This document shows positions 1 through 12,254 of a stretch of DNA of 64,000 nucleotides, piece by piece. This stretch comes from Cobetia marina (lineage in GTDB: Bacteria > Pseudomonadota > Gammaproteobacteria > Pseudomonadales > Halomonadaceae): NCBI RefSeq assembly GCF_001720485.1, contig NZ_CP017114.1, forward strand, positions 868,001-932,000. The letters are read 5' to 3'. Each line of letters opens with the position of its first letter. Position 1 is the stretch's first letter. The translations under genes were made by a program, and so were the position numbers. The notes below the pieces were generated by a model. It worked only from the letters and a program-made list of their open reading frames with translations, made no database searches and was not told the DNA's origin.

Positions 1-332
1 CCGCCGATGGCACCGGCGGCGGTGGCGATCGCGCGGCCGGAACCGCCACCGATCTGGCTGCCGAGCAGGCCGCCGACGACCGCGCCACCCAGGCCGCCAA
101 GCACGCCGCTGCCTTCATCCTGTGCCTGGATCTGCACCGGGCGCAGCGAGGTGATGGTGCCGTAGCTGACGGACTGTGCGCGCTTGGCCTGATCGCCGGT
201 GTAGACGTTGCCGGAATAGATATCGCTGTTCGCGCAGCCACCCAGTGTCAGCAGGCCAATGGCGATCACTGGCAACCAGCGTGCCGAGCGTTTCGCGTCA
301 GGACGTCGTTGTGAGTGGGTCGGGAAGCTCAT
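1..332 (-). CDS. Glycine-zipper outer membrane lipoprotein (SlyB/PcP family), 3' end outside window
   Basis: The reading frame opens at 332 and runs off the left edge, so only about 110 residues are visible. The N-terminus is basic (QRRPDAKRSAR), followed by a hydrophobic stretch ending in LTLGGC, a good lipobox with the lipidated Cys near residue 34. The segment SYGTITSLRPVQIQ is typical of SlyB/PcP proteins. It is followed by a Gly/Ala-rich hairpin (GVLGGLGGAVVGGLLGSQIG) that matches the glycine-zipper 2TM domain. Family knowledge places these proteins as small outer-membrane lipoproteins affecting envelope integrity. The missing C-terminus prevents a choice between SlyB and other members. 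Confidence 0.8.
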   Translation of the reverse strand, partial: MSFPTHSQRRPDAKRSARWLPVIAIGLLTLGGCANSDIYSGNVYTGDQAKRAQSVSYGTITSLRPVQIQAQDEGSGVLGGLGGAVVGGLLGSQIGGGSGRAIATAAGAIG

Positions 333-512
333 GATGTATTTCCTCGCAGGAAGCGGTGCAACATTCGGTTGTGATGAGGTCATGGGGTGTGGAGGCCGAT
401 GACGACGGATGAGAGAAGCTGGCTGGCACGTCCGTTGGCCGCCACCGTGTCGTTGCGCTGTCGAGGGCCGAGGCAATGCCCCCGTGACAGTGCAAGAACA
501 CTGTTTCCTAAC

Positions 513-541
513 AGTATAGACCACGTCGCCATTCTCGGGTT
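513..541 (-). promoter_or_regulatory. Possible promoter for the glycine-zipper lipoprotein gene
   Basis: Read leftward, 518-513 gives TATACT, a good -10 hexamer about 180 bases upstream of the lipoprotein start. The -35 region around 536-541 is poor. Apart from this and the hairpin at 618-657, I see nothing else between 333 and 726. Confidence 0.3.
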
Positions 542-617
542 CCCCTGCACGCCATCCCGGACGGGAGCACCCGTGCCACTGTTGCGTCGCGCCCCATGCA
601 CCGAATTCTGGAACGAC

Positions 618-657
618 GAAGACACGCAAGCCCGCGTGAACGGGCTTGCGTGTCTTC
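618..657 (-). terminator. Perfect 17-bp stem-loop downstream of aceA
   Basis: Bases 618-634 (GAAGACACGCAAGCCCG) pair perfectly with 641-657 around a 6-base loop. It lies 70 bases beyond the aceA stop codon. No long T tract follows in the minus direction, so termination strength is uncertain, but position and stem length fit an intrinsic terminator. Confidence 0.6.
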
Positions 658-726
658 GGATGGTGACTCTCGGTCAAGTCTCTGTCTCGCCGAGGGTTGT
701 CTGCTGTCTGCAGGGAAGTGCTGGGA

Positions 727-2037
727 TCAGAACTGGTCTTCCTCGGTAGAGCCGGTGAGGGCGGTGACGGAGGAGTTGCCACCCTGGATGACATTGGTCA
801 TGTCATCGAAGTAGCCGGTGCCGACTTCCTGCTGGTGTGCCACGAAGGTGTAGCCCTTCTCGGCGGCGGCAAATTCGGCTTCCTGTACCTTCTCGACGTA
901 GTGCTTCATGCCTTCGCCCTGGGCGTAGTCGTAGGCGAGATCGAACATGTTGAACCACATGTTGTGGATGCCGGCCAGGGTGATGAACTGGTACTTGTAG
1001 CCCATGTCCGAGAGTTCCTGCTGGAACTTGGCGATGGTGGCGTCGTCGAGGTTCTTCTTCCAGTTGAAGGAAGGCGAGCAGTTGTAGGCCAGCAGCTGAT
1101 CCGGGTATTCCTTCTTGATCGCTTCCGCGAAGCGGCGTGCTTCCTCGAGGTCCGGCTTGGCCGTCTCGCACCAGATCAGGTCGGCGTAGGGCGCGTAGGC
1201 CAGACCGCGTGCGATGGCCTGATCCAGGCCGGCATTGACGCGATAGAAGCCTTCGTCGGAGCGCTCGCCGGTCAGGAACGGCTTGTCGTAGTCGTCGACG
1301 TCAGAGGTGATCAGGTCAGCGGCGTTGGCATCGGTACGCGCGATGACCAGCGTCGGCACGCCGGCCACGTCAGCGGCCAGACGCGCGGCGACCAGCTTCT
1401 GCACCGCTTCCTGGGTCGGCACCAGCACCTTGCCCCCCATGTGACCACATTTCTTGACCGACGCCAGCTGGTCCTCGAAGTGCACGCCGGAGGCGCCCGC
1501 GCGGATCATGGCGGTCATCAGCTCATAGCCGTTGAGTACGCCACCGAAGCCTGCCTCGGCATCCGCCACGATGGGCGCGAAGTAGTCGACGAAGCCGGCA
1601 TCGCCCGGATTGGCCCCTTTCTGCCATTGGATCTGGTCGGCGCGACGGAAGGTGTTGTTGATGCGCTTGACCACGGTCGGCACGGAATCCACCGGGTAAA
1701 GGGATTGATCCGGGTACATGGCCTCGCTGGTATTGTTGTCAGCGGCGACCTGCCAGCCGGACAGGTAGATGGCTTCGATACCGGCCTTCACCTGTTGCAT
1801 GGCCTGGCCACCGGTCAGGGCGCCAAGACAGTTGACGTAGCCCTTCTTGGCATCACCATTGACCAGTTTCCAGAGCTTTTCGGCACCACGCGTCGCCAGG
1901 GTGTTGGCTTCCTGGACGGAGCCGCGCAGGCGCACCACATCCTCGGCGGAATACGGGCGTGTCACGCCTTCCCAACGTGCATTTTCGGCCCAGTCCTTTT
2001 CCAGCGCTGCAATCTGTTCGGCACGTGATTGAGTCAT
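727..2037 (-). CDS. aceA: Isocitrate lyase
   Basis: 436 residues, the usual length of the short bacterial isocitrate lyases. It cleaves isocitrate to succinate and glyoxylate, the first step of the glyoxylate shunt in the cytoplasm. The catalytic loop KKCGHMGGK is at residues 195-203 with the nucleophile Cys197. Supporting family stretches are [10 protein letters not shown] (91-100) and HFEDQ (186-190). The start at 2037 is chosen because AGGAGA sits seven bases upstream; an in-frame extension to 2118 has no such site and no family similarity. Together with icd at 10.2 kb, the window encodes both enzymes that compete for isocitrate. No malate synthase or aceK is visible here. Confidence 0.97.
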   Translation of the reverse strand: MTQSRAEQIAALEKDWAENARWEGVTRPYSAEDVVRLRGSVQEANTLATRGAEKLWKLVNGDAKKGYVNCLGALTGGQAMQQVKAGIEAIYLSGWQVAADNNTSEAMYPDQSLYPVDSVPTVVKRINNTFRRADQIQWQKGANPGDAGFVDYFAPIVADAEAGFGGVLNGYELMTAMIRAGASGVHFEDQLASVKKCGHMGGKVLVPTQEAVQKLVAARLAADVAGVPTLVIARTDANAADLITSDVDDYDKPFLTGERSDEGFYRVNAGLDQAIARGLAYAPYADLIWCETAKPDLEEARRFAEAIKKEYPDQLLAYNCSPSFNWKKNLDDATIAKFQQELSDMGYKYQFITLAGIHNMWFNMFDLAYDYAQGEGMKHYVEKVQEAEFAAAEKGYTFVAHQQEVGTGYFDDMTNVIQGGNSSVTALTGSTEEDQF

Positions 2038-2229
2038 GGTGCATCTCCTGATGGCTTCGTCGCAGGGCCTCGAGGGCGCCTGGCATGTCGTGGTGTCTTG
2101 TGTCTGTTGCCGTGTCATCTGGTGAATCAGGGCGGGACCTGGTCAGAGACTGGCGTGCGGAAATGTCGTGAGACCCTCCGGGCTGCCTGCCGCTCATCGC
2201 CGCCAAGCGCTATCCATCATTTGTCATTG

Positions 2230-3051
2230 TCATCGTGGGATAGCGAGATCATCGTTTGTTGTTGTGGGTCTTGAAGTCGTGTCGGTCAGGCGAGTTCTCT
2301 CGAGCAGTACCTGATGGCAGCCCTCGCGCATCTCAGGATGAGGCTGCAGAGTCAGACGCTCGAGCCAGGGCTGCAGGAAGTAGAGGCTGGCCTCCAGGAC
2401 TGGCACCGTGCAGTTCGCAAGTCTTGCCGTGACGCGGGGAGGGCGGCCATCCGGCGCTCTGAGGCGCGCGATGAGCTCCCCCCAGCAGAGCGCCTCTCGC
2501 ACACTGCCGATGTGAGCGATATCGAGCCCGGCATGGCGTTCGCCGCGATGCCGCGCGGCGGCCAGCGTCCAGAAGGCCAGCGGGAGGGGGCGTCCGGCGA
2601 TCATGAGCCCCTTCACGGCTTGCTCGAGCCCGGGTAGCGCGAGGCGTGAATCAGCCGCCAGTCCGTCACCCTGACGTGCCACCTGCCAGGTGTCGTCGCG
2701 CAATCCCGGCTCCGGTCTCGTCGACGCGGGCTGCGAGGTCCCATCGAATCGTTGCCATTGCCAGTCGTTGCCTGCCAGGTGCCAGCGCTTGTCACGGCTC
2801 AGATGACAGATCGTCTGTGCCTGTGCAGCGGTCGGTTCTGGTGGAACGCTGGGCAGGAGGTCGATCATCGGGCGAGCCAGTCTGGCGAGGCGTGCCTGCA
2901 TCTCTCGGGAGTGCCACAGCTCACTCCGGGCTTCCTCCAGTGGCTTCCCCGTGATGCCACTGGTGGCGCTGCGTCCCGGCACATGGCTGCTGACGTTGGC
3001 CATGGAGCTCCCGCTGGATGTGGCAAGCGTTGCAGAGGGTATGCCATGCAT
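2230..3051 (-). CDS. Hypothetical protein of 273 residues upstream of aceA
   Basis: I do not recognise this protein. The start at 3051 is preceded by AGGAGG with a seven-base gap, which strongly supports translation. The sequence is rich in Arg, Trp and Leu, has no signal peptide or membrane segment, and shows no motif I can name. It ends with a Thr-rich tail (TRLTDTTSRPTTTNDDL). It lies about 190 bases upstream of aceA on the same strand and is followed by no obvious terminator, so co-transcription with aceA is possible. Composition matches the neighbouring genes, so it is probably native and lineage-specific. Confidence 0.55.
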   Translation of the reverse strand: MHGIPSATLATSSGSSMANVSSHVPGRSATSGITGKPLEEARSELWHSREMQARLARLARPMIDLLPSVPPEPTAAQAQTICHLSRDKRWHLAGNDWQWQRFDGTSQPASTRPEPGLRDDTWQVARQGDGLAADSRLALPGLEQAVKGLMIAGRPLPLAFWTLAAARHRGERHAGLDIAHIGSVREALCWGELIARLRAPDGRPPRVTARLANCTVPVLEASLYFLQPWLERLTLQPHPEMREGCHQVLLERTRLTDTTSRPTTTNDDLAIPR

Positions 3052-3313
3052 GGGGAGGCCTCCTGATTGGCGATGCCGCAATGCAGCGTGATGGGGATGA
3101 CTCCTAGCATCGCTGTGAATCATCGCGTTGTCTTTCATTCCTTGGTCGTATTAAAACGCCCGTTTCATACCATTTCAACGCTGCGGATAATTCGCATGAC
3201 AAACGAGTGTTTTAATATTTTCAATATCATCATCATGTCAGGTTTAATGGGCCCTGGGGAATGATGACTTGGTCACGTTTCACGTTGTAGCCAGACTACA
3301 AGATATTTCAAGG
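3052..3313. other. AT-richer intergenic promoter region
   Basis: This gap contains a visibly AT-rich stretch around 3135-3250, including TTTTAATATTTTCAATATC near 3210. It probably contains the promoter of the minus-strand hypothetical gene. I cannot assign a specific -35/-10 pair. Confidence 0.3.
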
Positions 3314-3347
3314 CATAAAAAAACCGGCCCCCACAGGGAGCCGGTTT
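3314..3347 (-). terminator. Rho-independent terminator after the GNAT gene
   Basis: On the minus strand the stem 3347-3340 (AAACCGGC) pairs with 3328-3321 (GCCGGTTT). Additional C-G pairs extend it inwards around a bulge, and a run of seven T follows (3323-3317). It lies 20 bases after the GNAT stop codon, a textbook intrinsic terminator. Confidence 0.85.
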
Positions 3348-3368
3348 CTGGTGACAAAACGTCGCTTT

Positions 3369-3800
3369 TCAGTTGAGAATCAAGCGCATGCTGCGGTGCG
3401 GTATCCCGGCATCGATGAATTCCTCACCGAAGGCCGTGAAGCCCAGGCGTTGATAGAATTCCAGAGCGTGGATCTGGGCATCGAGCAGTACCTCTGCGTG
3501 ACCCGCCTGGCGAGCGGCATGAATGGCCGCCTCCATCAGGCGCAGACCAAGCCCCAGCCCCCGTGCCTGGGAGAGCACGGCGACGCGACCGACATGGCCA
3601 TCCGGCAACAGGCGAGCGGTCCCGACGGCACGCCCTTCAAGGCGTGCCAGGAAATGGACGCACTGCTCGTCGCGGCCGTCCCATTCCTCGTCCTGCGGGA
3701 CCTGCTGCTCTTCGATGAAGACCACGCGACGGATCTCGCTGGCCTCATCGGCGAGGGTCTGCCAGTCACCGCGTTCCAGACTGATCATGGCGTCACTCAT
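3369..3800 (-). CDS. GNAT family N-acetyltransferase (ElaA/YjcF-like)
   Basis: 143 residues, one GNAT domain. The acetyl-CoA binding motif A is visible as VGRVAVLSQARGLGLGLRLM (about residues 70-89), followed by the C-terminal ALEFYQRLGFTAFGEEFIDAGIPH, which resembles ElaA/YjcF proteins. The early segment RRVVFIEEQQVPQDEEWDG also fits that subgroup. The acceptor substrate cannot be predicted. Its ATG overlaps the stop codon of the upstream roxA gene by four bases (ATGA), so the two are almost certainly translated together, and a terminator follows immediately. Confidence 0.88.
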   Translation of the reverse strand: MSDAMISLERGDWQTLADEASEIRRVVFIEEQQVPQDEEWDGRDEQCVHFLARLEGRAVGTARLLPDGHVGRVAVLSQARGLGLGLRLMEAAIHAARQAGHAEVLLDAQIHALEFYQRLGFTAFGEEFIDAGIPHRSMRLILN

Positions 3801-5050
3801 GCGTCATCTTCCTCCTCGTCCTCTTCGTCCTGCAGGTCGCATTCCAGAATCAGACTGCCGCGATTGACCAGCGCCGTGAGCAGGCTGACCACGGCCTTGC
3901 GATCAAGGTCGGCCGTCGTGTAGTCAAGCAACACCGCCGTCAGGCGTTCGCTGGAGGCCAGCGCTTCCGCGAGCGCCGGGGTCGCGGGGACGCCATCGCC
4001 ATCGACGAACAGGGTGCTGGTGTCATTCTCACCGTGACGGAAGGCGAAGCGCGAGCCCAGCGAGCGCACCAGTACGCCTTCATCTTCTAGATACTCGACC
4101 AGCTCATGCGTCTTGAGCGCCGGCTCACGGGCGGCGAGCTGCTCCAGATACTTGGGCTGGGTCATGTAGCGACCGAACCACTGGGCCAGCTGGGTCGGGT
4201 TGTCCAACGTGCTGAGCAACAGTTCGCGTACGCGCTCGAGCGAGGCGTCGTCCAGCTCGCCGGCATTGGCGACCGGTGCCATGCCCTGGTCACGGTAGCG
4301 CAGCGATTCCGGCAGGCTGGCGCCCAGGTAATCGGCATAGGAGGTGACGACTTCATCGGCGGAAGGGGCACGGAAGCCGACCGAGATGGTCATGCAGTCA
4401 TCGGACTGGCTGACGCCGTGGTGGGCCAGACGCGGCGGCACGTAGAGCATGTCGCCCGGCTCCAGCACCCAATCCTCGCCCGGTGTGACCTCGAAGTGCT
4501 TGAGGATGCGCAGGTCGATGCCATCGATGATCTCGGCGTCATCACCGTGCATGCCGCCCAGCTGCCAGTGACGCTGGCCTTGCGCCTGGAGCAGGAAGAC
4601 ATCGTAGTTGTCCAGGTGCGGGCCGACGCTGCCGCCGGTGGGCGCGTAGCTGATCATGATGTCATCGAGGCGCCAGCGCGGCAGGAAGGTGAAGGGCTCG
4701 AAGAGGGCAGCGACGTCCGGGACGTAATGGTCCACTGCCTGCACCAGCAGGCTCCACTGGCTGTCGTCCTTGGCATCGAGGCGCGCAAAGGTGGCGTCAT
4801 CGAAAGGCCCGTGGCTGACCTGCCAGGCCTTGTCGGGACCATGCTCTTCCACCAGGCGTGCCTCGATGCCGTCCTCGCAGGCCAGTCCCGCCAGTTCATC
4901 GGCTTCCAGCGGCGTCTCGAAATCCGCGAAGGCGCCGCGAATCAGCAGCGGCTTCTGCTGCCAGTAGTCGCGCAGGAATTCGCGGATGCTCAGGCCGCCC
5001 AACAGTGCCAGTGGCGTGTCGGTGTCGTGGGGGGCGGGGGATGTGCTCAT
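3797..5050 (-). CDS. roxA: Ribosomal protein uL16 3-hydroxylase (cupin/JmjC oxygenase)
   Basis: 417 residues, somewhat longer than E. coli YcfD/RoxA (373). This 2-oxoglutarate and Fe(II)-dependent oxygenase hydroxylates an arginine of ribosomal protein uL16. The iron ligands appear as the HxD pair His145/Asp147 (GPHLDNYDVF) and a distal His near 210 (VPPRLAHHG). The early segment REFLRDYWQQKPLLIRGAF is characteristic. The C-terminus is extremely acidic (DLQDEEDEEEDDA). The start at 5050 follows GAGAGG with a six-base gap; a longer frame to 5176 lacks family similarity. It is translationally coupled to the GNAT gene downstream. Confidence 0.9.
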   Translation of the reverse strand: MSTSPAPHDTDTPLALLGGLSIREFLRDYWQQKPLLIRGAFADFETPLEADELAGLACEDGIEARLVEEHGPDKAWQVSHGPFDDATFARLDAKDDSQWSLLVQAVDHYVPDVAALFEPFTFLPRWRLDDIMISYAPTGGSVGPHLDNYDVFLLQAQGQRHWQLGGMHGDDAEIIDGIDLRILKHFEVTPGEDWVLEPGDMLYVPPRLAHHGVSQSDDCMTISVGFRAPSADEVVTSYADYLGASLPESLRYRDQGMAPVANAGELDDASLERVRELLLSTLDNPTQLAQWFGRYMTQPKYLEQLAAREPALKTHELVEYLEDEGVLVRSLGSRFAFRHGENDTSTLFVDGDGVPATPALAEALASSERLTAVLLDYTTADLDRKAVVSLLTALVNRGSLILECDLQDEEDEEEDDA

Positions 5051-5204
5051 GCAGAACCTCTCGAACGTGAGCCGCGGCCCTTGGTGGGCCTGCGTGTCTC
5101 GCGATGACGTCGGTGAAGCCGCTTCCGGTTGGCTGGCGGCAATGCGATCCATGCCGGCCCGCGTGGGGCGTGACATGTCGTGCGCACTGACGTGGATACG
5201 TCAG

Positions 5205-5240
5205 TGGTCGTGAATTCATGGTCGTGAATACATGGTCGTG
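5205..5240. repeat. 14-bp tandem repeat upstream of roxA
   Basis: The unit TGGTCGTGAATTCA at 5205-5218 is repeated as TGGTCGTGAATACA at 5219-5232 and partly at 5233-5240. It lies in the gap between purB and roxA. Confidence 0.8.
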
Positions 5241-5290
5241 CAACGAGCGCCGCATGCAGCGCGTCGCCTGATGCCTGCTGTCTGATGTGT

Positions 5291-5326
5291 AATACGTGAT
5301 ACGTGATACGTGATGCGTAATGCATG
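5291..5326. repeat. 7-bp tandem repeat (ATACGTG) upstream of roxA
   Basis: Three perfect ATACGTG units and two decayed ones run from about 5292 to 5326. The array abuts the stem-loop that follows purB. The rest of 5051-5377 shows no gene. Confidence 0.8.
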
Positions 5327-5352
5327 ACGCCGGAGCAGAGGCCCCGGCGTCA
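5325..5352 (-). terminator. Stem-loop downstream of purB
   Basis: TGACGCCGG (5325-5333) pairs with CCGGCGTCA (5344-5352), 25 bases after the purB stop codon. There is no strong T tract in the minus direction, so its efficiency is uncertain. Confidence 0.5.
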
Positions 5353-5377
5353 TCTGACATGCAGTGCGCAATGTCGC

Positions 5378-7526
<2,149 letters not shown>

Positions 7527-7530
<4 letters not shown>

Positions 7531-8708
7531 TGCGCGGCAGACTCCTCGGGGCCAGAGAGCGGGGCGGCGGCCATGCTGCTGGCCGCTGCCGGAAGTTTCC
7601 AGGCGGCATCGATCACGCCGCCACCCAGACAGATGTCGCCGAGATAGAAGACGGCTGACTGACCGGGCGTGACGGCACGTTGTGGCTCATCGAAGCGTAC
7701 CTCGACACGCTGGCCGTCATTGACGATCAAGGTCGCGGCCTGATCTTCCTGACGGTAGCGATTCTTGCAGCGGATACGCAGTTCGCCGTTGGCATCGGCC
7801 GCGGGCGGCTCGCCCGCCACCCAGTCGACGGACTCGGTGCTCAGGACCTGGGTGTAGAGCAGCTCGTGGTGCTTGCCCTGCACGGCGATCAGCACATTGC
7901 GCTCCAGATCCTTGGCACAGACGAACCAGGGAGCGTCCGGATGGTTGCGCAGTCCGCCGATGCCCAGGCCCTGGCGCTGGCCGAGGGTGTAGTACATCAG
8001 GCCCATGTGCTCGCCGATGACCTCGCCGTCAGGTGTCTCGATCTTGCCCGGCTGGGCCGGCAGGTACTGCTTGAGGAAGTCGGCGAAGCGTCGCTCACCG
8101 ATGAAGCAGATACCGGTGGAATCCTTCTTGCGCGCGGTGACAAGCTCATGCCTTTCGGCGATGGCCCGCACTTCGTGCTTCTCCAGTTCTCCCACCGGGA
8201 ACAGGGTACGCGCGATGGCGGACTCCGGCACGGCGTGCAGGAAGTAGCTCTGGTCCTTGTTGGTGTCCAGGCCCTTGAGCAGGCGCGCACGACCGTCACG
8301 CACGCCGCCACGCACGTAGTGGCCGGTGGCGATCAGCTCGGCACCCAGCATCTCGGCATACTCGAGGAAGACCTTGAACTTGATCTCCCGATTGCAAAGG
8401 ATGTCGGGATTCGGCGTGCGACCGGCCTTGTACTCGGCCAGGAAGTGCTCGAAGACATTGTCCCAGTACTCCGCGGCGAAGTTGGCGGTATGCAGCTTGA
8501 TGCCGAGCTTGTCGCACACGGCCTGGGCATCGGCCAGGTCTTCGATGGCGGTGCAGTATTCGCTGCCGTCATCTTCGTCCCAGTTCTTCATGAACAGGCC
8601 TTCGACCTGGTAGCCCTGCTCCATCAACAACAGGGCAGAGACAGAGGAGTCGACACCGCCGGACATGCCGACGATGACCTTGGTTCCGGTACCGGTTTCA
8701 GCGGTCAT
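7527..8708 (-). CDS. mnmA: tRNA-specific 2-thiouridylase
   Basis: 393 residues. It transfers sulfur to U34 of tRNA-Lys, -Glu and -Gln. The PP-loop MSGGVDSS is near the N-terminus. The two catalytic cysteines are visible in [12 protein letters not shown] and in [10 protein letters not shown]. The C-terminus has the expected beta-barrel sequence ending in [15 protein letters not shown], followed by a short Ala/Ser-rich tail. I use the ATG at 8708; an alternative GTG lies five codons upstream. It is the first gene of the mnmA-hflD-purB unit. Confidence 0.96.
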
Positions 8709-8796
8709 CAGTTCTCTCGTCACCCGCGTGGCCGCGAGTCGTCACAAACAGGGGAGGCGGCGGATACGTCATTCTGGCACCGCTTGATTGACCGCG

Positions 8797-8826
8797 ATTA
8801 TACCTGAAGGCGTGGGTGGGATTCAC
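8797..8826 (-). promoter_or_regulatory. mnmA: Candidate promoter of the mnmA-hflD-purB unit
   Basis: Read on the minus strand, 8802-8797 is a perfect TATAAT about 90 bases upstream of the mnmA start. The -35 region (8820-8826) is weak. Position and -10 quality support the call; no regulator site is evident. Confidence 0.4.
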
Positions 8827-8881
8827 CCCGCCTGCAGCCTCTGACGCACGGCAGGCGCCTGAGCGGTCACGATGGCGCGTG

Positions 8882-9331
8882 TCAATCGTGGATGACGTCG
8901 AGCGGGAAGCGCTTGCCACGCAGGCTGTCGCGGATGCGGCGGGTCACCAGCGGGCTGCGCAGACGCCCCATGGCCTCCAGCTGCTCGATTTCCTCGAGAG
9001 TCAGCCAGTGGGTCCTGACGATGTCAGGGTCGAGTGGCGTGTTCAGGTGCTCCAGCGCCGCTGCCTCGAAGCCATGCGAGTGGAAATGGGTGCCATCCCC
9101 GGCAACGTGCACGTACAGGCCAAGATAGCCTGTCAGCAGGATACGCCAGGCCGTTTCCTCACGTACCTCGCGCTGCACGCCATCAATGATGCGCTCGTGG
9201 GGCTCGAGGTGGCCGGCCGGCTGGTTGAACAGCGTCGCGGGGCCGCCCTTGTCCTCTTCGACGATCAGGTAGCGCCCGGCGCGTTCCACGACACAGGCAA
9301 CGGTGGCATTCGGGGTCCAGCGTGCAGCCAT
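8882..9331 (-). CDS. nudJ: NUDIX hydrolase, phosphatase NudJ type
   Basis: 149 residues with a Nudix box starting at GHLEPHERIIDGV and continuing QREVREETAW; the usual Gly after EET is Ala. The opening WTPNATVACVVERAGRYLIVEE is typical of NudJ, which hydrolyses nucleotide tri- and diphosphates and thiamine pyrophosphate precursors. Its ATG shares one base with the stop codon of the pseudouridine synthase (TGATG), indicating translational coupling. In E. coli nudJ also sits next to rluE and mnmA, so synteny supports the call. Confidence 0.9.
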   Translation of the reverse strand: MAARWTPNATVACVVERAGRYLIVEEDKGGPATLFNQPAGHLEPHERIIDGVQREVREETAWRILLTGYLGLYVHVAGDGTHFHSHGFEAAALEHLNTPLDPDIVRTHWLTLEEIEQLEAMGRLRSPLVTRRIRDSLRGKRFPLDVIHD

Positions 9332-10140
9332 CAGGATTTTCTTCCTTTCTTGTGGGAGGGGGGGCGCGAGGAGGAGGGACGCGAAGATCCGCCGCTGCGT
9401 TTGCCTGCGGCTGCCTTGCCCGACGCTGGCTTGCCGTCGGCATGGTGGCCGGCCTGCCTGTCGGACTGTCGAGGCTTGCGCTTGTCGGCACCCCTGGTGC
9501 GCTGCTTCGGCCCCGAGCCGTTCTTGCGCTCCCCGGAGCCGCCGCCAGCGTTCCTGCCACGAGCGGGCGGGCGCGCCTGGCGTGGCGGCACGGGCATCTC
9601 GCCCTCCTCGCTGCGCCACTCGCCGGGTGCCAGGCCATCGAGCTTCCAGGGGCCGATGGCGGCTCGGACAAGGCGCAGTGTCGGCAGACCGACATGTGCG
9701 GTCATCCGGCGTACCTGTCGGTTGCGACCCTCGCTGATGATGATCTCGAGCCAGTGGGTGGGAATGCTGGCACGAAAGCGCACGGGAGGTTGCCTTTCTG
9801 GCAACGCCGGTGGGTCGATGAGCCTGACCTGGGCCGGTCGGGTCATGCCATCCTTGAGCTCCACGCCGGCTCTCAGCGCGGCGATGGCCTGCTCATCAGG
9901 GGCACCTTCCACCTGCACCCAGTAAGTCTTGGGTTGCTTCTTCTTCGGATGTGCGATCTGGTGGGAGAGCGCGCCATCACTGGTGAGCAGCAGCAATCCT
10001 TCCGAATCGTAATCGAGGCGTCCGGCGGCATAGACATCCGGCACGTCGATGAAGTCCGCGAGGGTCTGACGGCCCTGATCGCGGTCGGTGAACTGCGTCA
10101 GAACGCGGTAGGGCTTGTGTAGCAGATATATGAGAGACAT
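9331..10140 (-). CDS. rluE: Ribosomal large subunit pseudouridine synthase E type, with basic C-terminal tail
   Basis: 269 residues, about 50 longer than E. coli RluE. Catalytic motif [19 protein letters not shown] contains the conserved Asp. [21 protein letters not shown] is the family's second signature region. From about residue 190 the sequence becomes a disordered Lys/Arg/Gly/Ser-rich tail ([20 protein letters not shown] and onward), a likely RNA-binding extension. RluE modifies U2457 of 23S rRNA. The gene is divergent from icd and coupled to nudJ. Confidence 0.9.
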   Translation of the reverse strand: MSLIYLLHKPYRVLTQFTDRDQGRQTLADFIDVPDVYAAGRLDYDSEGLLLLTSDGALSHQIAHPKKKQPKTYWVQVEGAPDEQAIAALRAGVELKDGMTRPAQVRLIDPPALPERQPPVRFRASIPTHWLEIIISEGRNRQVRRMTAHVGLPTLRLVRAAIGPWKLDGLAPGEWRSEEGEMPVPPRQARPPARGRNAGGGSGERKNGSGPKQRTRGADKRKPRQSDRQAGHHADGKPASGKAAAGKRSGGSSRPSSSRPPSHKKGRKS

Positions 10141-10198
10141 GGTTTAGACTTTTGTCGCGGCTGCCGTATAAGCCTACTGTGAGAAGCGGCACGGGTGC

Positions 10199-10204
10199 TA
10201 TACT
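10199..10204 (+). promoter_or_regulatory. icd: Possible -10 box upstream of icd
   Basis: TATACT at 10199-10204 lies 36 bases upstream of the icd start. No convincing -35 is seen at 16-18 bases upstream. An activator-dependent promoter or a different site is possible. Confidence 0.3.
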
Positions 10205-10240
10205 CGCGCCTCCACTGAATCCATGACAGGGGAGTTATCA

Positions 10241-11503
<1,263 letters not shown>

Positions 11504-11562
11504 GATCCGACACTTGTCTGACAGGGACTGACGTTCCGTTTCAGGCAGTGCAGGGTTTTCAG

Positions 11563-11596
11563 AAGAAGGCCCCCGGACGTGTCCGGGGGCCTTCTT
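11563..11596 (+). terminator. Perfect 16-bp hairpin after icd
   Basis: AAGAAGGCCCCCGGAC (11563-11578) pairs perfectly with 11581-11596 around GT, about 60 bases after the icd stop. The stem ends in TTCTT but lacks a long T run. Beyond it, 11597-11819 shows only leader sequence for clpS. Confidence 0.75.
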
Positions 11597-11819
11597 GCGT
11601 CTTGAGATGTCGTTTCGTCTTCCAGGAGACGACATTCCGGCGCGCTTTGCGCCCGCTCGCGAGCACACTTGAGCGCAGGGCGCTTGCATCATGCGCGACA
11701 TGCCCTCATCTTTTCCTTATCCCATCAACGTCAATGCCCGGCGATGGAAGTGGCCTTCCGTCGTGGCGCGTTGAGGCAATCAGCTTCGCCACTGCTTGTG
11801 TTCACCGGATCAGCCCCTT

Positions 11820-12221
11820 ATGTTCAAGACAGACACATCGTGCAGCAGCTTCTCTTTCTCGCAGCTGTTGCGGATCAGGAATCAGGCTCCCTCGGCACAG
11901 GAGCCGTCGCACCAGGAGGATCAGGATGGCGATCTGGCGTTCGCTACCGCTGAGCCCGAACTGGCGCCACCGCCCATGTACAAGGTCGTTCTGCACAATG
12001 ATGACTTCACGCCGATGGATTTCGTCGTGGAGGTGCTGACCACCTTCTTCAACAAGGATCAGGAGCAGGCAGTACAGATCATGCTCGCTGTCCATCATCA
12101 GGGAAAAGGAACCTGTGGCATCTTCAGCCGCGACATCGCGGAAACGAAATGCCACCAAGTGAATCAATATGCTCGAGAGTGCCAGCATCCGCTGCTGTGC
12201 GACATCGACCGGGCGGAGTGA
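11820..12221 (+). CDS. clpS: ClpS, N-recognin adaptor of ClpAP
   Basis: 133 residues, with a non-conserved N-terminal arm of about 50 residues followed by the ClpS core. The core begins [20 protein letters not shown], which holds the N-degron pocket residues (NDD and TPM), and ends HPLLCDIDR. ClpS hands proteins with N-terminal Leu, Phe, Trp or Tyr to ClpAP. The start is uncertain: 11820 gives MFKTDTS, an in-frame ATG at 11796 is possible, and neither has a strong ribosome site. It lies 33 bases upstream of clpA and is probably co-transcribed. Confidence 0.93.
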   Translation: MFKTDTSCSSFSFSQLLRIRNQAPSAQEPSHQEDQDGDLAFATAEPELAPPPMYKVVLHNDDFTPMDFVVEVLTTFFNKDQEQAVQIMLAVHHQGKGTCGIFSRDIAETKCHQVNQYARECQHPLLCDIDRAE

Positions 12222-12254
12222 TCCGTCCAAGACGCGGCCTAGAGGGGACTTGCC

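Noticed and set aside
697..2028. 443-codon plus-strand frame opposite aceA
   Set aside because: Antisense shadow of aceA; Val/Gly/His-rich composition typical of complement frames.
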